NCBI GenBank assembly: GCA_016859345.1
Contig: CM029121.1
Coordinates: 318,329 to 382,328, forward strand
Direction: 5' to 3'
DNA: 64,000 nt
Source of the DNA: Istiophorus platypterus
Lineage: Eukaryota; Chordata; Actinopteri; Istiophoriformes; Istiophoridae
Shown here: piece after piece, positions 54,685 through 64,000 of the stretch
Layout of the letters: every line of letters starts with the position of its first letter
Position numbering within the stretch: position 1 is the first letter of the stretch
Notes under the pieces: model-generated
Databases searched by the model: none
Seen by the model: the letters and a program-made list of their open reading frames with translations, nothing else
What the model was told of the DNA's origin: nothing
Translations under genes and position numbers: made by a program

Positions 54685-56413
54685 CTACTTGTTATTTACC
54701 AATTGTATTTGAGTAAGTTTTCTGAGAGTCTCCTGGTCCTGTTCTTTCTGATCGTGCTCCTTTTTCCGATATAGCTGAACCTGATGTGCTATATGATCCA
54801 TGTAGACACCTTTTGTCATGCTTCCGAGACCAACCACCTCTGCCAGTTTGCTCCTCACGGGTAGGGGCAGCCCTTTCTGTATCTTAACTCGCAACATTGA
54901 TTGCTCCATTTGATTCAAGTCTGGGTCATTTCCTGTGACATTTCTCCACACTTGATGGGCCCTCGACACGTAAGCCCTTGGGTTTTCCTGTGGTCCCAAT
55001 GGCTCAATAAAAATATTATCAGGGTGTACATTTGTTGGGAATGTATCTCTCAGCGCTCCCTACATTTGACATCTATTTGCAGCAAACAACTCTGGATCAT
55101 TTACTGCAGTCATCACATATCCTGCCTTCTGTAAGATCTCTTCCATAGCTGGGACCACTAGGAGGCTAGCCAAAAGTCTATGTCTCCCATGGCAGGCTGT
55201 GTTCCCACCAAAACCTCTTCCAACTTTAAAATCCAAGGATGTGCTCCATCTTGAATAGTGGGTAACTTTTCAAGTATGTCTGACATGTCTGTATTCTGCC
55301 AAGGCTTGTACTCCAGATTCTGCCCTCGAACAACCACTGGACACATCTTATCGGGTACCTTCCCTTTTCTTGGGCGTAAAGTATACCTTGAAGTGTCCGT
55401 CTTTTGAGACCTTTTCTTCTGTAATTCTTTCTCCATTATCTGCACATCCTGTAATCGATTCCCCAGCGCTTCTCGGCTTTCTAGACTTGTAAATTTATCC
55501 ATGTCCCAATGGCATTTATCTATACTTCTCTCAATCTCTCTTAAAGCCCGCCCTCTCTCATCGTCTACCCCGGTACTGGATGCTACCGAGAGAGGATATG
55601 AAGGACCCTCGCTCTCCGAGTCTCCGTTACTGTCCCCGTTCTCATTCTCGTCAGTGTTGTCCTTTCCTGGACTTATTTTCCTCACTGATTTATCTCCTCT
55701 TCTCTTTGCTTTAGCCAATATCTGTCTGACTACTGGGTTATATCCACCAACGGCCTCATCCGAATTACTCTATCACCTCCATTTCCATCCTTATGAACCT
55801 TTGTCCGCCCCTACTTTCCAGGTGTGCCTTCTTCTTCTTACTCTTGAAGCTTGGACACATCTTTATGGTTGTCCTAGCCTTTCCCGTCTCTATTATTTGC
55901 TCATCCTCATCTTTAATGTGATAATTCGCTCCTGTCTAACCACTGGGAGCTGGGGATAAACATCATTAAACTTCACCACCTTCTCATAAGGCCTCTTTAC
56001 TGTGGCTGTATGTGTGAAGGGTGCATTAACCTTCGCCATTAGCTTTTCTGTTTCCTTTACATTGTTTTCCATTTCTTCTGCACTCCTTTCCCTCTTTTGT
56101 TTTGCAGCTTTTAACAATTTCTGTCCCTCATTTTCAAATAACTGCAGAATGCCAAGCTCTGTCTGTCTGTTTCTGCGTTTCTGTCTCTTCTTACCTTTCT
56201 TTTGCCCCACCTTATATGTGGACACAAGCACCTGCATTGTTTTAATTACCTCTGGATTCAGAGTCCCTTCCACTGGCCAAGATTGTTCAATGTCAGGCTT
56301 GCTCCATTTTCCGACATCTTTGCAATATCTTTAACAAGAAGATTTTTCTTCTGCAGCACCTCAGAAGTAGTTGTTTTTGAAATTTTACTGTCCATCTTTG
56401 ACATCGTGATCAT
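54685..56413 (-). pseudogene. Retroviral gag remnant
   Basis: Three minus-strand frames (55893..56273, 55158..55718, 54685..54999) are separated by frameshifts. The first is Lys/Arg/Glu-rich, as in a matrix or linker region. The second has an acidic, Ser-rich stretch, then a basic RPRKGK patch. The third contains ENPRAYVSRAHQVWRNVTGN followed by a basic, Leu-rich segment, the pattern of a gammaretrovirus-like capsid C-terminal region. Candidate start codons lie at 56413 and 56404. No zinc knuckle (CCHC) is present before the deletion that removed pol. Confidence 0.75.
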
Positions 56414-56587
56414 CGTCACTTTTCACTTACATGCATTCTTACATGCATTTATCCTACTCAATTTTATTTATACAATGTATTGTCAATTCTAGGAATCTAA
56501 AGAGTAAATATTTTAATCTGTTTCATTCTAGTAACGGCTTAAATCTTCCACCATTTTTCTCCGTCTCTCTATCTTACAAGGAGAGAA

Positions 56588-56600
56588 GGGGGGGGGGGGC
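56588..56600. repeat. Poly-G tract
   Basis: About 12 G within the upstream end of the proviral region. Confidence 0.8.
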
Positions 56601-56638
56601 TCCCTCACCACTCCTCTTATCAGGAAGAGCAAACTTAT

Positions 56639-56656
56639 TGGCGCCCAAAGTGGGAC
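56639..56656 (+). promoter_or_regulatory. tRNA-Lys primer-binding-site-like sequence, plus orientation
   Basis: TGGCGCCCAAAGTGGGAC differs at two of 18 positions from the primer-binding site complementary to tRNA-Lys(1,2). It lies near the 5' end of the provirus but is in the opposite orientation to gag and env. It may belong to a separate decayed plus-strand retroelement or be a coincidence. Confidence 0.3.
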
Positions 56657-56779
56657 ACCACCCCTTGCTCTGCCCCTTAAATCAGCAAGGACTTCCAGTA
56701 TACACTGGCCATCAGAGAGTGAACATCTGGCCCAAACTCCCCTTAGGGTCATAAAGAAAGTTTACCTTTACTGATAATG

Positions 56780-59250
56780 CATTCTAAAAATCCCAGTCAT
56801 TTTTGCCATTTCTTCCCTGATACTTATTTTTCTCTTGCCTCCCTCAAGTTTCAAAAGGTGTAATAAATGCAGGTGCAAATCATTATTAAAGTATTTAAAA
56901 CTACATAATAATACAGTAAAGTTTGCAACAAGTCAAGGGGTCTGAATACTTTCTTAAGCCATGCTGTATCAGTTATACACTGTTATTAGGCCCTACAGCT
57001 ACAATTTCAAGTTACATCATCTCATGGGCATGTTTTTATTCTATTTTATGTTTTTGTAAATTACTTTTATTGGGGTTTTTTCAGTCTTTTGCTCCTTTCT
57101 TATGTTTTTCATAGTCCATGTTCTGCCTCTGCACTGTAAAAGTTTTGGAGCAAAAAAACAGTAATACATATATACCATGATTTGACTAATCTGTACACAG
57201 TATAAATACTGAACGGGTTTTGAATAAATTTGAAGAAGTTTGTCAAGATGTTTAAACATATTCAAAATAAGGAAAGACTTAAAAGAATAAAGTGTAAGAA
57301 ACAATTAAGCCATCAAAAGCTACTAGAGAACAATTCTGCTTGTGTCATCTGAAGTGATATTGTTTTTGGATTACAGTAAGAGAATAGGATGTGTAATTTA
57401 TCTAGAAAAATGTTATGTCACTTCTTCTCTTGTTGCATCTTCAGTGGGAGGGACTAAGATGTGAGGAAACACTCTCAGGGGGCCAATAAACCAGAGTGAT
57501 AATCCATGTGCCTTCCATACATCCCATGTCTGTTTTGAAATCAAAAGTTTGAGTAACAGCTTTTAGTCTGTTTAAACCTGATGATTGTGCTTGACAGTTT
57601 ATGAGTGATATCCAAAGTTAATAGATTTATTTGAATAACACTTCATTTTGTGAAGGTCTTGGAGTCTTGCACAGATCAAGTTTTGCAAACCTGCAACCAC
57701 AATAGCAAAGCTCAGTATTGGAACCAACTGCCCAAGGACAGATTGAATTGAGGGGTTCATGGTGGGAATGTCTTTTTTTCTGAACTACTTTTGCAATTGC
57801 AATAAAATTTTCGCTCCCTCACAATAACTTTTGCATTACTTTGTATCAAGTATTGCATTCCCTCGTGCATTTATTGCTCATTACTTCTCTTAATAGACTT
57901 CTGACAGTATACAGCCACATGCTGTGAATATGGTTACTGCTCAGACAACTCCTGAATGTAGTTAGTCTTACTCCCATTATAAACTTATACCTTTACACCC
58001 ATAATTGTAACAAAGCACAGCTATAATCGCAGTGACCACAACAGCCAAAGCTAAAGTATATTATCACATGGCTACAATCATAATCACAGCTACATCGTGT
58101 CTCAGTTAGCCTAAGATAGGGGCTTTGAGACATGAGAGATATTTCTACTGTTGTGCTGAAGATCTGTATATAAGTGAAAAAACAAGATAGGAGACATCAC
58201 CAAATATGGAGAGAAATTAGATTCACAATGGTCACAAATGTTTTATGATCCTCAAATGTTAAGTCTGATTTACAGATGATTTGTGCTTAAGGTTTTGTTC
58301 CAGTGTTTTGTGTTCCAAACTACACTCAATACCAAGCAATTTCAATACAGGTAAAAACAATTTTACAAAATCAAACATCACAATGGGAATAAAAATTAAT
58401 TATTTCAGATACACATTTTTAAGTTAAGCTTTACAGATCTCATCATTTTCAAAGAGCTTCATGTGTATGCAAATGTCTAAAATTATTTTTGACTTTTTTG
58501 TAATTATTTACAGATTGCTGAATGTGTGTGCATGGATTGTGTGCATGCCTCACCACCCCACACACACAAAACCTACCTTAGCTACTTTTTTGAGCCCTAG
58601 TGGTAATTTGCAAATATTAAACTAACATGGTGAACATTGTCAAGATGATTCCATGCTTATCCACATGTCCATGTGACATTAAAATGAGCTTAAAGCCCTG
58701 CTGTGCCAACCTGATACCACCTACTCAATTTTTCTCATTAATTCATCAATAAGTAATTAACATTTATTTTCTACAGAAATTTTTAAATTACTCTTTCCAA
58801 AATTGTTAAGACTTACTAATAATAGCTGACAGCTTCCTCATTTCTGCTTTCCTACAGGTATAGTATTATGTGGCTATTTTTGCAAGGTGAGGACTTAGCA
58901 AATGAACATTTTTTTAAATTAAATTATATCAGCAATTTAGTATCACAGTAGATAGTCCCTAACAGTGTTTTCTTAATAAGGCAGCTACAGGTAAAACTAG
59001 TAATACCTGAAGTACCTATGAATTTTTGATATAATAAAATACACTGAGATAACAAAGGTCATGTCAGGTCTGTCTTTTTATTTGATCCAGTTGTATTTTT
59101 TGGTAAATAAAGGAAAACTTCAGTAAATTCTGTTGATTTATTTGCTTCTTCTCTATATATGTGTTCCTTGGTATTAGTGTGTAGATTGGAATGCAAAACA
59201 TTGGGGGAAAAAAAACGTGCACAGATCATTGTACACATTTTTGGTAATAA
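56780..59250. other. Intergenic, no gene recognised
   Basis: AT-rich, featureless sequence between the provirus and the dispersed repeat at 59255. I see no exon, RNA gene or transposon protein. Confidence 0.4.
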
Positions 59251-59254
59251 TGCA

Positions 59255-59512
59255 CATTTGTGTGAACTAAACCCATGATAAACAGAAGAATATGAAACAC
59301 TATGCTCTGTAGGAATTTTCTGTTTTGTGTTTTTTTTCAAATGCAGAAAATACACATTATAGGAGTATTATGTAGACAAACTAATGAAGGATTCATGAAT
59401 AATTAATCACTTGGGGGGGGGTTGTTTTCTGAATTCAGAAAATTGTTGAAAAGGCACATGACAATTTCCCAGTGTTTTTGCTTGTTTGGTTTTAACCACA
59501 ATCTGAAATACC
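59255..59512 (+). repeat. Dispersed repeat, copy A
   Basis: Shares a run of matching words with 62245-62530 in the same order: ACCCATGATAAACAGA, TATGTAGACAAACT, GATTCATGAATAAT, TTTCTGAATT and GCACATCACAATTT-like. Divergence is substantial and no ORF is present. The family is unknown to me. Confidence 0.65.
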
Positions 59513-60300
59513 AAAAAGTAAATGAAATGTGTGGAAATTTAAAGAGGTATTAACCAGCAAACGCTTGGTATAAATTAGTAAATCTTAGAATTTTATTTTT
59601 GGTATTAATACACATCTGTGACCATTTTAAGTCTTATTTCTCTATATACAAACACGTGCACTAAGATAGCAAAGGGACAATACTACAGCTATGAGGTTGC
59701 ACTCTATACTTTTTAGTTCCACAGGTTTACTTAGATATTAAAATATTTCATATACAATTTATTTAATAATTTACTATGAGTACGGTCGTCTAAATTATGA
59801 CTTTATATCCATTAACAATCCTTTGTCTCGATCGTGAAGCAAAATTTACTTCTGGCTTCGAAAGGTGCTGTATAAAAAAAATCCCAACTTTAAATGTAAC
59901 AAGTGAGACAAAGCTGGGAAATGTTATCCCTCAAAATTGCCCTAAACTCTGAAGTTGGACGCAACTTGCCTTCTGGTGCCATATATAGGTTTACTTTACA
60001 TTTATACCTGGGGGGTCGTTTTAAATTCTAAATACCACAACCTTGATCGCTTCGTATTATTCACCTCTCCTAGGCCACATGCATCCTTGTAAAAAAAGTT
60101 TCAATATTTTAATAACTGTATGGAGTAGAAAGAAATTAGAAACACTTAACTGTGTATAGCTGTATGTGAAGTGACCGCGAACACAGCTTGTCTGAGCTGC
60201 TGTCCGTTTTGTTGGAATAAAACAGAATATCATGAAACATAAAAATTTATTCTGCAACACATTTTACGTCTGCCTGCCAAAACCCAATAACACTGGATAT
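59513..60300. other. Intergenic, no gene recognised
   Basis: AT-rich. The GC and CpG content rises after about 60300, on approach to the dnaaf4 promoter. Confidence 0.4.
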
Positions 60301-60879
60301 CAGCCAGCTGCAGCGCGTTGGCGTGGCGTTGGAAGCTCATGCTCACATTAACTAGCAGTAATGAAAGGCAGCTGGGCTCCGTCCAGCACGGATCAAAACA
60401 CAGCATGGATGGTTCAAGCGGTTCGGAACGACTTGGAAATAATTGATAATGAGACAAAGTGTTGTTGAAGATGAAAGAGCGTTAGCAGACGTGTTTTGTT
60501 GCTGAAAGTACGACCGTGACTCGTGGGTTTTGACAGGCAGCTCCTCTCCCCTCTTTCCAGTATTGTGTACCGCCACTGAATCTTTCATGGGTACGCAGTG
60601 CCGGCACACTTTCACCCATGTTTATACCGCATTACAGTTTCTTGTGTTTGTATTGGTTACCACTCTCAATTGAGATTATTCCGTAAATCCTGAAGGCAAC
60701 GTGCTGACTCATGGATTACCATAGCAACAAGACGCCATACAGAAACCGATTTGGCCGATCACGACTCTTCGCAAGGTTTTAACCAACTACATCAATATTT
60801 TGTGCAAGTGAACCGCAGCATCAGTTAGCAAAATTCCAAACAAGTGTCTAAGACCAACAGTTCGGTTAGCTGAGCCGAA
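60300..60879 (+). promoter_or_regulatory. dnaaf4: CpG-rich promoter and 5' leader of dnaaf4
   Basis: GC- and CpG-rich compared with the surrounding DNA and lacking a TATA box near the start codon. An RFX-type X-box lies within it. Minus-strand frames here (60230-60615) may be chance, or a divergent transcript from a bidirectional promoter. Confidence 0.55.
60715..60728 (+). promoter_or_regulatory. dnaaf4: RFX X-box upstream of dnaaf4
   Basis: ATTACCATAGCAAC fits the X-box consensus GTNRCC-N(0-3)-RGYAAC with one mismatch in the left half and a perfect right half. It lies 152 bp upstream of the ATG. RFX factors drive cilia genes through such sites. Confidence 0.72.
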
Positions 60880-61516
60880 ATGCCTTTGCTAGTGACAGAC
60901 TACTCTTGGACACAGACAGACACCATGGTTTACATACATGTGCCTTTAAAAGGAGCGAAAGTTGGGAAAGTGGACGTTATCTCTACCGACGAATACCTCA
61001 AGGTAAGGTTTGCTAACAACAGTCAAACACCATGGTACCTTCTCAGTGGATGTCCATGCCCCACAGTCCATTTTATGTGGCTTTGTTAAGAATCATGCAC
61101 GTCAAAAAAGCACGAATAACGTTAACGGTAAATGTATTCCTTTCTTTGTTTAGCTATACCGACCACACAAAACTTAGAATTTCATTTATATTTCAGGTCT
61201 TGCAACTGACCTGATTAAAATTTTATAAAGGGTAGATGCAATGATAATTTAAATGTAAGAATTTTCAAACTGGGGTTGGTAGGTTGGTTGGTATTTCTCT
61301 CTATATAGTACCTATGCTATAGGTACTATAGCATAGGTACTATGCTTTCCATTTTCTTCTCTGCACAGGTGCATTACCCACCGTACCTGTTGGAAGTCTT
61401 CTTGCTTGAACATGTTGATGATGACAGAAGCACAGCAAGGGTTGGAAATGGAGTTGTATACATCAGTTTGCCAAAGAAGACTAAAAATATTTGGAACCAT
61501 CTGATGATAACTACAA
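60880..61516 (+). CDS. dnaaf4: Dynein axonemal assembly factor 4, 5' part (exons 1-2)
   Basis: Exon 1 is 60880..61002 (41 codons, MPLLVTDYSWTQTDTMVYIH ... STDEYLK, donor GTAAGG). Exon 2 is 61369..61516 (acceptor CTGCACAG, donor GTAAGA, 49 codons plus one base, VHYPPYLLEVFLLEHVDDD ... KNIWNHLMITT). Together they form the N-terminal CS (p23-like) domain. DNAAF4 (formerly DYX1C1) uses this domain to bind HSP90/HSP70 chaperones while pre-assembling dynein arms in the cytoplasm of ciliated cells. The YSW-x-Q-T start and the PPFL/PPYL-type block in exon 2 are family hallmarks. The coiled-coil middle and TPR C-terminal exons are not in the window, because I found no later exon before the right edge. 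The frame is open and both junctions are in phase. Confidence 0.9.
61306..61342. repeat. Perfect 17-bp inverted repeat in dnaaf4 intron 1
   Basis: TAGTACCTATGCTATAG (61306-61322) is followed by a 3-base spacer and its exact complement CTATAGCATAGGTACTA (61326-61342). It ends 26 nt before the exon 2 acceptor. Confidence 0.95.
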
Positions 61517-62244
61517 GTAAGAGCATCTAGCTGATCTTGTAGCCATTTCACTGAACCTTAAGCCATGCCATCTAACTTTTTCTCCTTTGGCAATGTTACA
61601 GTGAATGAATGACTGATGAATTCCACATTTTCTGATGTCTTGGTCAACAAGAGTGGTTCTAGGGTCAGAGGAGAACCAGGGCTTAGACTTGAAATTATTA
61701 ATATTATTGTTGTTGCTTCAAACACAAAGTAACTGTCGAAATACAGCTTCCGCCTCCTTTAACATGAATGAAACAAATTAAAACATTGCTACAACTGAAG
61801 GAATGTATGAGAAATTAATCCTACCTTTTATAATCTATAAAAGTCAATAACAAAATCTGCATAAATACCCAGAATAATGCACATTAGGAAATTGTGACCA
61901 ATTTCATGGCAATCAAAATGCAACATCCAGTTTTAAACTAATATTGTGCCTAAAATAAAAGCTAATTAATAAGCACGTTATCAGTTGACATTGAATGTAA
62001 CCTGACGTGCTCCATCAGTCAGTGGCACTCATGGTTTATGAAATGGGGGCAGGCAGTCTGCTGGCTGGACTGAACAATGCTGTGGCCAATAGAGTGTTCA
62101 ATATTTCAGTATCCTCATCATCTTAGGTATAATATAAGTATCGTCATACAAGGGGTAAGGTGTTGTCACATAGTTTTCTTCTTTTTCTTAGCACTGACCA
62201 TTCCATTTAAAACACATTGGTTCCTCTGGAGCTATGATGGCCCT
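61517..62244. other. dnaaf4 intron 2, no further exon seen
   Basis: No segment continues the CS domain or resembles the coiled-coil region of the family. Confidence 0.45.
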
Positions 62245-62530
62245 ATGTGACATTTGAACCAAACCCATGATAAACAGATGAACAGAGAACATTAAGCTGT
62301 GTTGGCCATATGTATTTGTGTATTTTTTTAATACAAACACATAAACACACTATATGAGTTTTATGTAGACAAACTTTAGGGCTAATGATTATGGGCTAAT
62401 GAATGATTCATGAATAATCACTTGGTTTGTTTTGGCTTTTTTTTAGTTTTCTGAATTAGCAGAAAATAGGCAAAAGTGCACATCACAATTTATCAGTGTT
62501 TTTTGTTTGTTTTTACCGGCAATCTGAGTG
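62245..62530 (+). repeat. Dispersed repeat, copy B, in dnaaf4 intron 2
   Basis: This is the partner of 59255-59512 in the same orientation. It includes an internal duplication of GGGCTAATGA (about 62380-62405) that is absent from copy A. Confidence 0.65.
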
Positions 62531-63576
62531 TGATAGATAGGTTAAGTGATTAAATGATCAAATTTGGTGTTGATAATTTTTTGATGATAGGGTAATCATA
62601 GCGTAATTGTTTGATCAATAATAAACGTATGTTCTTAATCAGACCTGATTCAAAATCTGCTCAACCTGAATAGACCCAAATAGAAAAGAACACAACAATG
62701 GCAGCATGATGCTCCACCAATTAACAACCAAAATTAGCAGCAACAAACTTGCATGTCATAGTTCAGACTTTCTGTCAGACTTTCCATCTACCTCAAAGAA
62801 TCTTTATTTTCCCTGTGGTGATGATGTACCACATGATCAGAGGTAATAAAGAAACAGTAGTTACCTGGATTTGGCCTCTTTCTTGGCACACTTTGACAGA
62901 TCTTTCGATTTACCACCCAGTCAGGAGGTAACATCGCCACATAAGGCACCAGCGCAATTAATTTCCTTTTTGAGCTCAGTAACAAGAATAACACAGGGGC
63001 CTGTTGGATGTGTCGCTAGAGGACTACTCATGCACTCAGAGAATTGGGGTAACATCCAGGTAGCTACTAATTCTACTTTTTTGCGTTTTATGCCCTCTTA
63101 ACAGGTATCACTATTGGTAAACACAGGCCGTTATGAATGTCATGTACTCACAGCAGGGCCTGAATCTGTGCAGTCCGTACAAATACCATTCAAGATTCAA
63201 CTATATCTATATAGATATACATACACAGTTTGGGTGTGGGTGGATACTACCTCCTGATTGGGTTTTGAGTGAAAAGACCTGTATCAGGATGCAGAGGCAG
63301 GTTCCTTAGGGGTTTAACCAGTAGTGAAGTCCATTAGAAGGCATAGCACATGCAAGATAAAAAATTCTTGGATCCACTCAGGTGCTAGATATACTGGGAT
63401 CCTCCCTGGGTTCTGCAGGAAAAAATCAGGACCCTTCCTGGACCTGATAAGATTAAACAAAATTTGGACCCAGCCCTGCCTGTTAATCAGTTAGTAAGGG
63501 CAAGGTTGACAATATGGAACTGCAAAATTGTTTCCAAATTATTGTAATGTATGTATTGTAATTTATTTTTCAGGAA
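62531..63576. other. dnaaf4 intron 2, no feature recognised
   Basis: Short frames at 62749-63101 lie on both strands without recognisable products. Confidence 0.4.
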
Positions 63577-63869
63577 ATGGCGTTTGAGCAATATCAGCTG
63601 AAAAGTTTGATTATCTGGTCTGATACAATAAAGCATGTTCATGATCGTGCACTGTCTGACACTACCTTAACCTTGCTGTTTACCAAGGATGCCATTCCAT
63701 TCCGTTCACCTGTCATGGATAGAGTGCCACACAATTTCTTCCATGGGAGATTTACTTCATTGATGGTATCTTGTACTGCCTGCATGTCTGTGACTAGCAA
63801 AACCTCTTTAGTATAGAAAGAGCATGAAAGCAATTTAGACATATATTGATAGTGACACCTGGTGTTCAC
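63577..63869 (-). mobile_element. Possible hAT-type transposase fragment in dnaaf4 intron 2
   Basis: A 76-codon minus frame includes TINEVNLPWKKLCGTLSMTG and ERNGMASLVNSKVK. This resembles the segment of hAT transposases (ZBED/GTF2IRD2-like) with W-x-K-L ... D-G ... M-T-G-x-x-x-G. The usual Asp-Gly is not evident, so the copy is decayed or the match is spurious. No terminal inverted repeats were found. Confidence 0.35.
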
Positions 63870-64000
63870 AATATGAATTACACTTTAATTAATTCAACGG
63901 GTCAAATATGATTTCAATTTTAATATAACTTATGAGCTATAGAAATGACAGATGAACACAACAGACATCCCCAAACTCTCAGCTCAGAAGGGAGCACTAG

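Larger units (their letters stand above)
50954..56413 (-). mobile_element. Defective endogenous retrovirus (3' LTR, env, gag; no pol)
   Basis: Read right to left, the order is gag remnants (56413-54685), then env remnants (54680-52078), then an untranslated region, a polypurine tract (51317-51332) and the 3' LTR (51316-50954). Only about 5 nt separates the last recognisable gag frame from the first env-like sequence, so pol has been deleted. No copy of the LTR is found upstream of gag, so the 5' LTR is missing or replaced. Every reading frame carries stops and frameshifts, so the provirus cannot encode intact proteins. A solo LTR of the same family lies at 11666-12032. The env features below make the family unusual. 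Confidence 0.88.

Noticed and set aside
55501..56334. Plus-strand frames of 152 and 110 codons in the provirus
   Set aside because: They are antisense to gag, with hydrophobic, Ser/Leu-rich composition arising from the complement of a Lys/Glu-rich region.
56760..57400. 5' LTR of the provirus
   Set aside because: No segment matches either LTR copy. The GCAT at 56779-56782 could be the target duplication, but it is too short to count.
60230..60615. Minus-strand frames at the dnaaf4 promoter as a divergent gene
   Set aside because: The GC-rich region opens frames easily, and neither peptide is recognisable. A bidirectional transcript stays possible but unsupported.
63577..63816. Plus-strand frame starting after CAG as dnaaf4 exon 3
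   Set aside because: The peptide does not resemble the family after the CS domain, the phase does not need it, and the opposite strand looks like a transposase.

Overview
This is nuclear DNA of a vertebrate, almost certainly a teleost fish. It is AT-rich, its genes are split by GT-AG introns, and it carries many CA/GT and AT microsatellites. Its transposon fauna is typical of ray-finned fish: Tc1-like elements, a LINE with a GATG tail (Rex3-like), an L2/CR1-clade LINE, a Penelope-like element and an endogenous retrovirus. Nothing prokaryotic, no CRISPR array and no RNA gene was found.

Two host genes are well supported. (1) Aminopeptidase N (anpep) lies on the minus strand at 42769..23637. 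I reconstructed 21 coding exons whose phases all join without a break into one 965-codon frame, very close to the length of human ANPEP. It has the N-terminal anchor, the GAMEN motif, the HELAH zinc motif, the distal zinc-ligand Glu and the catalytic Tyr. Its upstream region holds a TATA box next to HNF1-type and GATA-type sites, as expected for an enterocyte gene. (2) The 5' end of dnaaf4 (dyx1c1, dynein axonemal assembly factor 4) lies on the plus strand from 60880. Two exons encode most of the CS domain, and the gene runs off the right edge. An X-box-like RFX site sits about 150 bp upstream, as expected for a cilia gene.

Layout: 1-23.3 kb is intergenic. It contains a full-length but inactivated Tc1-like element (1286..2896), a GC-rich promoter-like patch near 7.45-7.65 kb followed by unassigned exon-like segments (8.4-9.26 kb), a Rex3-like LINE 3' end (10.3-10.8 kb), a Penelope-like reverse transcriptase fragment split by a solo retroviral LTR (11.38-12.4 kb), and an R4/Rex6-like LINE fragment (15.6-16.06 kb). 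From 23.6 to 42.9 kb is anpep. Its introns hold two further Tc1-like relics (one makes up about 90% of intron 18), a possible Gypsy gag scrap and a compound microsatellite beside exon 12. From 43.1 to 45.96 kb is a minus-strand L2/CR1-clade LINE. From 50.95 to about 56.4 kb is a minus-strand endogenous retrovirus with gag and env remnants and a 3' LTR, but no pol and no recognisable 5' LTR. From 57 kb onward is quiet sequence, then dnaaf4.

The most unusual signal is in the retroviral env remnant. Upstream of a mucin-like Thr/Ser region and a conventional SU/TM with a furin-type site, it carries two copies of an immunoglobulin-like D-x-G-x-Y-x-C signature. This suggests an envelope with tandem Ig-like domains. 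The same retrovirus family left a solo LTR, with a 4-bp target duplication, 39 kb away.
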